A stretch of 64,000 nt of DNA, taken from positions 114,890,903 through 114,954,902 of the forward strand of contig NC_084802.1 in NCBI RefSeq assembly GCF_963169125.1, read 5' to 3'. This DNA is from Humulus lupulus. Taxonomy: Eukaryota; Streptophyta; Magnoliopsida; Rosales; Cannabaceae. Below, in pieces: positions 35,101 to 45,593 of this stretch. Position numbers and translations under genes: made by a program. Numbering within the stretch: the first letter of the stretch is position 1; each line of letters begins with the position of its first letter. A model generated the notes under the pieces. The model had not been told where the DNA came from. It saw only the letters and a list, made by a program, of their open reading frames with translations, and did no database searches.

Positions 35101-36217
35101 TGTAGGTTGGATGAGTGATTCGAAGGATGCTGGCATTGAGGGGGAAGATGCGGGATGAACCTTAAATCACCCCTTACAATTATTGTATCCTGGAAGTTTG
35201 AATGGATGCTAAGAATACAATTTTTATATCGGGAGGAGCACAGCTTAATCGATTAGTAAACAAGAGATGATAATAAGAGGCCAGAAGGGCTATTATGACT
35301 CGAGTGTATCCTGGAGTTAGTATAGAGGGATATTATTATGGACCCTAGGGGTGGACCACCTTGGATTACAAATGAGATGAGTGAATGTAAAAGTTGTGAT
35401 TTTACCTATTGCGTTGATAAACCATGGTTGGTGTGAGCGAGATATCAAAAGAGGGAGTGGGTATGAAAAGAGATCGTACACCTCCATTGGACACCGAGGT
35501 TGATAGTGTCTGATTGAGACCCATGGACTCCCAGGATTTGAAAAAAAAGGATCATAGAGTAACTCTGAGAAGGATATTGTGAGACAAGGAATGAGAAATG
35601 CTTATTCCCGAAAATGAACCCAAGGGATAGGAAGTGTCATGGTTAAGAAATGGCTCAGAGGACTAGTGAAATTATTAAGGAATGTTGAGGGCAGGAGTGC
35701 CTACGTTATTACAAGGACATAAGAGTTTACAAGTTTAGATATGGGAACGTGGAGTTCTAGGATTGAGGGCTTTGTGTTCTCTATGTATTATGAACTAACA
35801 GGATATGATGGATCAGAAAGGAAAGAGGAGTTTAACTCTACATTTGGTATATATTTGTGAGGTCCTAATAGGGATTAGGCCAGGGGCCTATAGATTGGCC
35901 TTACCCCCCAGTATGGGTAAAGAATCACGAGGTGTTACTGGTGCAAATTTTTAAGAAAGGGGTAATGAGTAAAACCCCTGATTTGGTGAGGACTCCATGG
36001 AAATTCAGTGAACCTTATCGTGTAAGGAAAGCCAGTGGAAATTCTAGGAAAACGAGAGAAAGTCCTAAAGATTAAGATTATCGTTCTTGTGAAATTGTTG
36101 CGAAGGAGTGACGAGATAAAAGACCTAAATCTAGAGACATGTTCAGGTTTGCGGAATTAGTATCTCGAGATGTTTGACCAAATTTCAAGGACGAAATTTT
36201 AATAAGGAGGGGATAGT
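32200..36217 (+). pseudogene. Decayed gag-pol of chromovirus B
   Basis: Only scattered blocks can be read. Gag-like sequence at about 32760-33120 reads DPCRIKQW-like, then TRHVFMVGWKEFR and VIEHVSELGKTAKF in shifting frames. The rest to 35900 gives short pol-like words without a continuous domain, and no intact RT, integrase or chromodomain signature was found. The end (36180-36217) is the conserved chromovirus trailer ttcaaggacgaaatttt followed by the purine tract aaggaggggatag. No open frame longer than about 100 codons in this stretch looks real. Confidence 0.6.
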
Positions 36218-38602
36218 TGTAACGTCCCGTATTTGATATTAAGGCTGAGTGCCTTGAAGATCTGAGTGGGATTATATGAGCGAGTAATGGATTATATGCA
36301 GGATGATGCGTAATAAATAAATTGTGTGGTAATGTGATTAAACATGCATGTTTGTGTGTATTAAATATGCACGTGGGTCTGTTTCTGTGAATTGGGGCAT
36401 ATTTGTAATTTTGGCCTGTTGAGGGCATAAATGCAATATATTTGTGTGTTGTTATTGATACATCGAGAGTGTGGTGATATATTTGTGACGTGTCGTCTGA
36501 GATGGACCTAGGGAGCAGATTAGCAAATAGTCACAATGGGGTCGAATACCTATCTTGGGAGGAGCCTAGGGGTATTTTGGGAACATGGATGGTGTTCGGG
36601 AATTACTAGTTAACGAGTGATGATTTAACGTTGTTTAGGTGTATCAGGGTTTAAATGGGGATTTATAGGAACACTCGAAGATTTAGCGGGATGTGGCAAT
36701 TGATGGGATTTCCCTTGTTGACATTAGAGGATCTTGGATAGTCTTGAGGGCATTTTGGACTTTTAGCTAGGGGATAAACTTAGACCTTAGGCAGCTGAGA
36801 CTTAAGAGTCACTTAAAAGGAAATAGAACATTCAATATCTCAGGCTTCTCTCTCGGTTCTCTCTCCCTATGTTGGTGCTTGGAGGCTTGAAGAATGTTTG
36901 AGGATTTTAGGCTAAGGAATTAAAGGATTGGAGGCATGGGGTCTTTGGCAATTAGCTCAAGCCGAAATTATAATAGAGGTAAGAAATTTGTATTGAATTT
37001 TCTAAGGATTTGCTGTAATTTTTGTTATGATGGCTTAGGTTCAGGTTTGGTTGGATTTTGAGTGTTTTATGAGGATAAGGAATTTTTTCTTGATTATTAT
37101 GATGCCTAGGCTATATGGATAGGAAATCTAAACTCAATTTTGGGTTTAAATAATATATGCGGTGTGAATTATTGAGTTAGGCTCAGGGAAAAACGCAGAA
37201 AAATGGTGAGAATTTTGGGTTTTAAGGCTTGAGCCACGACCTTGTTCATCAGGGACCGAGGTCCGTTTGAACATTGAGGCCTGGGGGCCTCGAAAATTTT
37301 CCCAAGCGTCGTGGCACAAAGTATAGCGTGCCACGGACCATTTCCTTTAGCATAGAGGGCTTTGTCCTCTAACTTGAGCGCGTTGTGGCCCTTATGGGCT
37401 GGGCTGCGGCTCAAATGATAATTTTTTGCTATTTGAGGGATTTAGGATCGGGAACCCAAATGTTAAGGCTCGGGTATGATCCTACTACCCAGTATTGTAT
37501 GAATCGAGGTCCCAAAGGCTAGTATTTTAATCTGAAATTCTAAGTCGATTAGAGATTGATGGATATATATTTGTTATGGTGTTGTGACTAGGTTTTACTA
37601 CTAAGGGTTGGGACTAGGAGTCATGCTCAGGATCGCTTTGGGTTGTCATCTTGGGACACCAGGTAAGGGAACTATTTGTACTCGTAGAGCTGTGTGGTTT
37701 ATATTGCTGTATGTATTGGTTATAGTTGTTATGTCATACATGTGATTGTGACTGATCAGTAAGAGAGGGAAGCGGCAAGAGCCGGGAGAGGCAAGAGTCA
37801 GGAGTGGCAAGAGCCAGGAGTGGAAAGAGCCGAATGTGCAAGGAGCCGGGATCGACGTTAAGCATGTTGAATGTAGGCTGCCTGAGCAAGACCCTCTAAG
37901 GGTGCTGTGCACAGCCGTTCGGTTAAGACCGTGGACTTGGTGCCTGTTAGTGCACCTCGATTGGTGAAGGCCGCAGCTATGCTATTGTGTTGTTATTGTA
38001 TTACTATGCTATTGTGTTACTCTACTGTTGTGTTATTGTACTGCTGTGCTACTGTACTATTTGGTTGTTATGCCATTGTGCTATTGTGTTGTTATACTGC
38101 TGTGTTGTTGTGCATTCCTTTAGGAACCGGTAATTGTTTGTTGTTTTGATTAAGTATGTATTTGTTGAGACAAATTATTTTATGGTGGCGCTGAAGTTCT
38201 CTTGCTGGGCATCGGCTCACAGGTGCTCTATGGTGCAGGTAAGGGTAAGGAAAATGTCAAACAACCATGAGTTGGAGGGCATAAAGCGGTGTGTACATGT
38301 TTGGCCTACCTGGCCGCCACGACTGGGGTTGTTTTGAGGAACACATGGCAAACATTTGCTTTTGTCGCTTAGGTCGAATATACCATATCTTTGGATTGTA
38401 AATGTATTTGAATATAGTATTTTGGGATCCCAATGTAACATTTTTACGAATATTAATGAATGACCAACTCTTTTTATCTAATGTTCATTAGATGAGTCTT
38501 TATTTCATTTAATCACACTTTTTAACCTAAAACCTCGATTAGCTAGCTAATGACACATTTATAAATCACATCGTTATGACTCTAAGGTAGTAGGGCGTTA
38601 CA
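36218..38602 (+). repeat. 3' LTR of B (2385 bp)
   Basis: It starts tgtaacgtcccg right after the purine tract and ends gggcgttaca before the target duplication. It has a small array of gcaagagccgggag-like units (37778-37850) expanded relative to the 5' LTR. It also has an extra segment of roughly 80 bp around 38240-38330 that is absent from the 5' copy. The ctattgtgttac low-complexity stretch is at 37978-38115. Confidence 0.85.
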
Positions 38603-40935
38603 AAGATTAAAGGTGTAAAAAGTGTAACTGGAAGAATTACTGCCTTAAGCAGATTTATTTCAAAATCTATTGAGAAGTGTGTCCCAATTTTTAATTTTCT
38701 CAGAGGAAACAAGAAGTTTGAATGGACAGAAGAGTATGAGCAGGCCTTTCAGACACTCAATAAATATATGGCTCAACATCCTGTTCTATCCGAACCAGTC
38801 AAGGGAAAAACTTTGTACATCTATCTAGCGATAACAGAATATGCTGCGAGTACTGTTTTGATTAGAGAAGAAAATAATGTCCAAAAAGTTGTATATTATA
38901 TAAGTAAAAGGCTAGTAGGAGCAGAATCATGATATCCATCTATTGAGAAATTAGCTTACTGCTTGGTACTGGCATCACGAAAGTTGTGACCATATTTTCA
39001 AGTGTACCCCATAATAGTATTCACTGACCAACCATTACATCAGGTCTTGCATAAACCAACGTCATCGACTATTAAAATTGGTTGTGGATTTAGGAAAATT
39101 TGAAATTACTTACTCACCACGAACAACAATGAAGGGCCAAGCGTTGGCAGATTTTGTAGTCGAGTTCACTAATCTCCCCATATGCGAGCAGACACCAGGA
39201 ACACGAGTGGAAGCAAAAATTCCAACTTGGAAATTGTTTGTTGATGGGTCTTCCAACAAGCACAATTGTAGGGCAAGAGTAATCCTTATAACACCAGAAG
39301 GGTACCGGTTGCACTATGCAATTAGATTTGGATTTGTTGCATCCAACAATGAAGCTGAATATGAAGCCCTACTAGCAGGATCAAGACTAGCCAAAGAACT
39401 AAGCGTAAAATCACCATAGGTATACAATGATTCACAATTTGTCGTTAATCAGATTCTAGGAGAATATCAGGCGAAATGATTGAAAATGGTCACATATCTA
39501 AACAAATCAAAAGACTTGTTAGCGCAATTTAAAAAATATTCACTACAGCAAATCCCATGATCAGAATGTCAATGCTGACGCATTGGCCAAGTTAGCATGT
39601 TCCAAAGATGCATATATGCTAAGCATAGTACCGGATGAACATCTATAGACCCCAACATACAGGAAGATGATTCTACCCTTTTTATACATACAATTGATAC
39701 CTGGATTACTCCTATTATCCAGTACCTTGACAAGGGAATATTGCCAACAAATAGGAATGAGTTATAAGAAACTCTGCCCGTTTTATTCTAACAGATGGAA
39801 TTTTGTATCGACGGGGACCTTCTTTGCCACTTCTACGATGTATTCCCAATGAAAAAGCTAAGGAAATATTACAAGAAGTACATGAAGGGTTTTGGGGAGA
39901 CCACGCTGGGGGCAGAGTTTATCAAAAAAGATTCTACGACAGGGGTACTTTTGGCCTAAAATGAGCGAGGATGCAACATAATTTGTGAAAAAATGTGACA
40001 AGTGCCAATGATTTTCCAAAATACCTCGAGCAGCCCCAAATGAGTTGAAGCAGATGAAAACTCTTTGGCCATTTTCAATTTGGGGAATAGACCTGATCGA
40101 ATCTTTACCAACAGGAAAAGGAGGTGTTAAATATGATGCAGTAGTTGTCGACTACTTTACCTAATGGGTATAAGTTGAGCCGCTCACAACAATCATGACC
40201 AAGAAAGTGCTAGATTTTGTCTTCAAAAACCTAGTGTGCCTATATGGACTGCCAAATAAAATAATATCAGACAATGGCACGCAATTCGATAGAGACATAT
40301 TTACCGATTTCTGCGAACGACATGGTATAACTAAAAGCTTCTCATCAGTTGCCCATTGCAAAGGGAGCTTGGCCAGAAGCATTGCAAGATCATTTGTGAA
40401 TAAGACAATAAAGGACACCCTAAAAAAAAGACTCAAACAGGCAAAGGGAGCTTGGCCAGAAGCATTGCAAGAATTTCTCTGGTCATACAGAACAACACAC
40501 CGAACAACAACAGGTCAGACGCCATTTTCCTTGGCATATGGGTATGGGGCCATGCTACCAGTTGAGTTAGATCCACTGTCACATCGAAGGTTAACTTATG
40601 ACCAGAATACTAACAACCAGTCACTAATGGAATCATTAAATTTTATAGAAGAACGAACAGAGAAGGATCAGCTGGCAGTAGCAGCTCATCAACAAAAGGT
40701 CGCTCGATATTTTAACTCTAACGTACGCGAGAGATAGTTTGCATTAGGAGACTTGGTACTTAGAAGTGTTTTCCTCAATACTCATGACAAGGTTGCTGGA
40801 GTCCTTGGGCCAAACTAGGAAGGTCCATATCAAATTGAAAAAATTCTTCACCGAGAACGTATAAACTTGCTCGCTTAAACAGAGATCTCGTTCCTCGCTT
40901 TTGGAATGGAGAACACCTGCACAAGTATTATCAAT
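38603..40935 (+). pseudogene. pol: C-terminal RT, RNase H and integrase of Tat element A
   Basis: This continues pol after insertion B. RT connection (KGVKSVTGRI, FLRGNKKFEW, about 38608-38940) leads to RNase H (39060-39590: KLFVDGSSNKHN, ASNNEAEYEALLAG, NDSQFVVNQI). Integrase follows at 39750-40935: HEGFWGDHAGG, KKCDKCQ, GIDLIESLPTGKGG (Asp at 40090), ISDNGTQF (Asp at 40270), then the C-terminal RTTHRTTTGQTPFSLAYG and a GPYQIEKI-like tail. The usual block with the catalytic Glu is replaced by a copied 32-base segment, so the DDE triad is incomplete. Several stops are present (for example at 39417-39419, 40162 and 40735-40737). Confidence 0.85.
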
Positions 40936-41265
40936 GAAAATTTCTTCATATAGAATTGCTTGTATTAATTAGTTTTTATCTTTACAAGTTTTGAACAAGG
41001 GCCAACCAGTTATTTGGCTGGTCGCTTATAAGTGTAAGATCATTTGATCACTCGTACAAACACGAATTTGTCCATTTTATACAAAAAATAAATGGAATTG
41101 TACACAACCAGTTATTCTTGCTAATTATTGTATTTTTAAAAGTATTTTCTCACTACATGTGTTGTTCTGCTATATTTTCATAAGTTAATTATAAGTACGC
41201 AAGTTGTAAGGTTCGAATAGGGATGTCTCTACGGCAAGTGACTGAGCACCTTGAGCTACTCAATC

Positions 41266-41277
41266 ACTTGGGGGGGT
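41266..41277 (+). other. Internal polypurine-like tract of A
   Basis: The sequence acttgggggggt, followed by ata, lies about 330 bp after the end of integrase. Element F has the same feature in the same place, and a similar tract sits before the 3' LTR of F. The flanking stretch 40940-41560 otherwise holds no gene that I can see. Confidence 0.6.
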
Positions 41278-41559
41278 ATATAAGATACTAAGAAGCATAA
41301 CATATGACAATATGTAAACACACGAGAAAAATAAGTGAAAGCATGCAACAACACTTAGAATATTTTTCAATTTTTTTTTATTTTGCAGAAAAAGTATAAA
41401 TTGTTATGCTAGGTTCGGTCATACGAGAAGATGTTATGATAATAGTTATAATATCAAAAAAGAAGTCTTTAAATCGCGAGCAGTACTACTCACATGTAAA
41501 TGATAAACTAGCATAAAAATACCAATGCTTCCAGCAGTAAATTGTTTTGACACCACAAA

Positions 41560-43990
41560 TGGGTTGCTCGGAAGTTATAGTTACAAAATAGAAGAAAAAA
41601 AATCACTGAGCAAGAGGGTCTTGATGGGGCTGTTGGTCAACAGTCGCTCCAGCCTCCTTTTCTCCATCGATCCCTATCGTCAAAGAAATCTCAGAAGATG
41701 CAGGGGCATTTTTCTCCTCGTCAAGTCGAGCAGCACATCGAGCAAGCTAGGACTCCCTTATCTGTTTGAGAAAATAATCAAAGTTTGCACCTTGATTGTT
41801 CTTCCCAAACATATAAAAACAGGTCAAGGTTTCTCCTTGAAACTTCTCCAAGTTGCTCGCATTAACCTCCTCGATCTTCTTCACCTTTTCCTCCATCTCG
41901 TTGGCCTCCTTCTGACTAGCAACTAAGTCATCCTGAAGCCTGACCACCTCATCATTGTTGGCCTAGGACGTAGCTTTGTATGTTTCTTTTAAAGTTATGG
42001 CTTTATCCAAGTCCTACTTGGGTTTTCTTAGCTCCTCGTTGACGACCTTAATCTGGTCCTCTGTTGCTTTTTCGCTCCTGAGCAAATTTGGAGCCATCTT
42101 CTTCAGCACAACGCCACCCATTATTCATGATCAAGAGAGCCTAGGAACAACATAAGAGAGATGTTAGTTAAAAATATATATATTAATCAGAAATATAACA
42201 TTTAGAAAAGACTTATGGAGAGCATTTCATTGAGATCATGACCAATGACTTGGTCAGTTTTCAACGAAGGAAGAGAGGCTAAGGCCTCTTTGCTGAGTCG
42301 ATGTTTTGCCACTTTTTGCAGCTTATCTATGGTGGAGCAGAAGGCATTGGCCAGCATCTCGTTCACAACAGAATCTCCCACCTACCTAGTGGAAGATTCA
42401 GGTTGAGAGGAGTAAGGAGGAGTACTAGACTTGTTAGGAAGAGGAGTCTCTGTTGATTGATACTTTCTGCTTGGGGGTGCCCTGTTGATGCCTCCAGCTT
42501 CTCACCAGCTCGATTTCTTTGAGCTGGTGGTTTTGCCTCCCGAGGCATAGATGTCGAAAGTGTTGTTCACCTACATGACTAAAAAAAGGGACGAACAAAT
42601 TAATTAAAGTGTCAACAAGAATTTATAAAGATCGACAAGAAAAAATTCTAATTATTATACTCAAACTAAATATATTGGTCACTACTTTACGTAAGTTATT
42701 ACTGCAACAAACATTATCCTCCTCAAGGAAATCTAGATTAAAGTTACACGTTCAAAAAATTAGTTGTCATTCCTATCGAACATACTAATAGGAATGGGAA
42801 ACTTATCTAAAAGAGTTTACAAATCCATACCATTTTCGTCCTCAGACAATTCATATACCCAACTAGAGTGTTTGGATAGTTTTTGTTTTCCCTTCCCGTG
42901 GAAAGGATGAATAGATTCTGGTCGAGGAGTGGAGACTAGTTCCCTAATAGTGACCCCTATCGGACGGCGCCTGGGGGTTGGGAAACATTCCGTGGTTGGG
43001 AGGCATCGTCAGCACCTTCTCCTGTAGCACTCCCAGCAGTTATTTCCTTCACATCTTGGTGAGGCTCCAAAAGGCTGACCAACCTTAAATTTTTTCACTG
43101 ACTAGTTCCTTGACATTCTTTCTACAAAGGTCATGTTGGCCAAGGCAACGACCGTCTCTACTACGCCTCGGGTAGGCTATGGTAAGAACCATGAGCCTAT
43201 ATTCACCAAATTAAACTAAGTCAAAGAAGACATAAACGGCCAAAAGTTTGAGAAAATTCGAGAAGAAAAATTATCTCCCCAAGTAAAGGACAAGTTGTTC
43301 GCAACAAGATTGGTTGTGAGGAAATACTCTTGGAAGTATTTGCCCACATTGGACTTGATAGGATGTATCAGTCAGGAATGTGCAGGAAGACTCGTGATGG
43401 CAGAAATTGGAAAGCCCCATGTTATTTTGGTTCGGGTTGGATTTAAGATCGAATAGGTAATTGATTTCATGGGGAGTGGGAACAGGCTATTTTTTGTGGT
43501 GGTAAAGAATATAGAGTCTCGATAACACTCTATTCTTGTTCAGTGTAATTTGGAATGAAGAAATGTCAAAATAGTTTGCCACTCCTCGAAAAAAATTGTG
43601 CAGAGGCAAGGTTTCCCCTGCCTTGATGTGATACCATGACCATGTACTATAAGCGCCATCTGGCACATTTGCCCTCTGGTCAAGGGTTGCCTTTAATAAG
43701 GTAATCCTAGGGAGGCCATATTTCATGGGATATTTGGCCTCCATCCTCCTCAATATAACCCTAGAAGGGGCGATGTACAAGGGTACATCCTTTTTTACAG
43801 CCCTTCTTACAAGAGCGCGAGAAAGAAGAATCTCAGGAGGCTACTCGGTTGCTGCAAGTCGGTTGGTAGTCGAAGGACCCTCAACATTGGCTGCATGCTG
43901 GACAATGTGAGGATCATAGATCTTTTTCCTTCTCTGAGCAACATGCTTTACTCGTGCCATAGAGGGGTTTGACTGGGATGGCTTATTGAT
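41560..43990 (-). pseudogene. Antisense gene of Tat element A (PF04195-like, decayed)
   Basis: On the strand opposite gag-pol, 43780-43487 is open for 97 codons and aligns with the antisense gene of F. Shared landmarks are WSWYHI, GETLPLHNFF, FQITLNKNRVL and, after a stop, PVPTPHEINYLF. This is the region resembling Pfam PF04195 (putative gypsy-type transposon). Further left on the minus strand, 41947-41747 encodes a Lys/Glu-rich coiled-coil piece (EANEMEEKVKKIEEVNASNLEKF), matching the coiled-coil tail in F. Exon ends were not resolved and stops are frequent. The stretch 43990-44396 shows no further coding sequence. Confidence 0.6.
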
Positions 43991-44396
43991 CGCCTTGGTT
44001 GTGTCGTATATTGTGGAATAGGCAAAGTAGGTTGTTCACAATCTTTGAACAACAAGTTTAGAAGGTCTTTGTCTATTGGCCTCTCACCTCCCCAGGGATC
44101 GTGCATGAATATCTGAGAAGAAGAAGGGGAATTGAGAATATACGATCAATAGGGGAGAATTAAGAAAATAACTATTGTTCATGGAAATTAATTCAGCATT
44201 TAGCTAACTAGCAAGTATTTAGCAACAAACATATTTTATGATACAAGCAGGTGAACGTAACAGACCAAAAAGTAAAAGTAAAAAGGATTTTCAAGAAAAC
44301 TTTTCGAGTTCATCACAGGCAGGAAAAACCCAGATTTTTTCGGGGCCAAAAATCAAATTTTTACTTCGATTTCGGACCCAAAAGAAGTGGTTAAAT

Positions 44397-44617
44397 CACT
44401 ACTAGAAATATAGGTTTTTACTTCGGTTTTTATAGTGAGCATACAAAAAAAAGCGAAGTAAAAACCTTTTCAAACTCTTTTACTTCGCTTTTCAAATTGG
44501 CGCTCTGAAAAAAATTACTTACTACTTCGCTTTTTTAAAAAAACGAAGTGAAAAATTCATAGTGGAGAGGGCCGTGTTTGTTTGCACAAGCCCTTATATT
44601 ATGTTTAGAGATAGTAA
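44397..44617. repeat. Left terminal and subterminal repeats of E, first part
   Basis: The terminal repeat is followed by about five copies of (t)acttcg(g/c)tttt or its inverse, for example at about 44429, 44453, 44481, 44520 and 44537. These are expected binding sites for the element's own DNA-binding protein. The array is split at 44617 by element F and resumes at 58548. Confidence 0.8.
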
Positions 44618-45506
44618 TGTTATCCAGATTTCCGGATAGCGTTTAGATTGATGTCCTCGGGGAAGCAGAATTATCGATGTCTTTCATGGTAGGTGACCAG
44701 AGCTCGCGGATGGACAGAAAGGCTTCGCCTCTCCTGTTTAGTGTCCGGATTACTCTTCCAAGCAAACACAACACGGAAACTCGTCAACTCTCCCGGACTC
44801 CCGAAGGGGTATCCTTCGGGGAAGCCCCTTCCAGGAGAGGCTCTTCGAGTGGTCTCCGCGGAAACAGTTCCGTGCCTCGCACGGAACAAAACCAAACGGT
44901 CGAGTCCTGGAGGAGGCATATTTGGAATGATATCCGCCTGACACAGGATCCCGCCTGACACGCCCGTCAGGTCAAAGCCGCACACATCCCAGCACGCCTA
45001 AGGGTACCTTTTCGCCTACTGTTCCGCTGACAACTTGGAAAAGACGGCTGACTTTGTGTGTTCCCCATACTTTCACGTAAATATACCCACATAGAGTCTT
45101 GTAGCCATGCTACTACAGTAATTGTATCCCCTATTTATGGTTGGTGTAATTAAGACTCATGTACGTAGAGAAAAACCCTAATCCGAAACCCTAGCTATAA
45201 AGACCCCTTCATTTTACAAGAAGGGGGACGGCCAACAGATCATATAGCAAAAACTCTACTAAAATCTCTCTAGCTTCATCTTCTTCAAGAGAACCCGAGA
45301 GAAACACTGTGAGTGTGTGAAGTTCTTGTACACCAGCCATCTTACTGTAACCTTTTCCAAGTATAATAACATCGACTCGTGGACTAGGGCTTGTTAACGC
45401 CTGAACCACGTAAAAACACTGTTTGTTTAGTTACATTTCAGCACTTCTACAGTTCTTATCTTTTTATTATTCTGTTTGTATTCGTTTCCGAAAAACTCGG
45501 TAAACA
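44618..45506 (+). repeat. 5' LTR of F (889 bp)
   Basis: It runs from tgttatccagatttccgg to actcggtaaaca. Short open frames on both strands inside it recur identically in the 3' LTR and are not genes. Confidence 0.95.
45196..45202 (+). promoter_or_regulatory. TATA box of LTR F
   Basis: The word tataaag lies in ctagctataaagacccc, about 310 bp before the LTR end, giving an expected transcript start near 45226. The same word occurs at 58232-58238 in the 3' LTR. Confidence 0.7.
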
Positions 45507-45509
45507 TTT

Positions 45510-45527
45510 TGGTGCTTTCATTGAGAG
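45510..45527 (+). other. Primer-binding site of F
   Basis: The sequence tggtgctttcattgagag begins three bases after the LTR. It is identical to the site of A. Between here and the gag ATG at 45594 is an untranslated leader of about 66 bp. Confidence 0.85.
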
Positions 45528-45593
45528 CTGTAGGAAGTTGTTAGTCAGCTCTTTTTCTGTGTACGTTGTTTGTATTCACCTCGTGCTAAAGAG

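Larger units (their letters stand above)
19812..38602 (+). mobile_element. Chromovirus B (Ty3/gypsy, Tekay-like) nested in A
   Basis: It has the LTR ends tgtaacgtcc ... gggcgttaca with target duplication aagat at 19807-19811 and 38603-38607. It has an initiator-Met primer site, a purine tract and two LTRs. The 5' LTR is itself interrupted by chromovirus C. Net of that insertion B is about 8.7 kb, with an internal region of only about 4.1 kb, shorter than the roughly 5-6 kb needed for intact chromovirus gag-pol, so part of pol is deleted. The coding region is riddled with stops. Confidence 0.85.

Noticed and set aside
44671..44985. Frames of 64-104 codons on both strands, repeated at 57707-58021
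   Set aside because: They lie inside the two LTRs of F and are identical because the LTRs are duplicates. No start context or family match.
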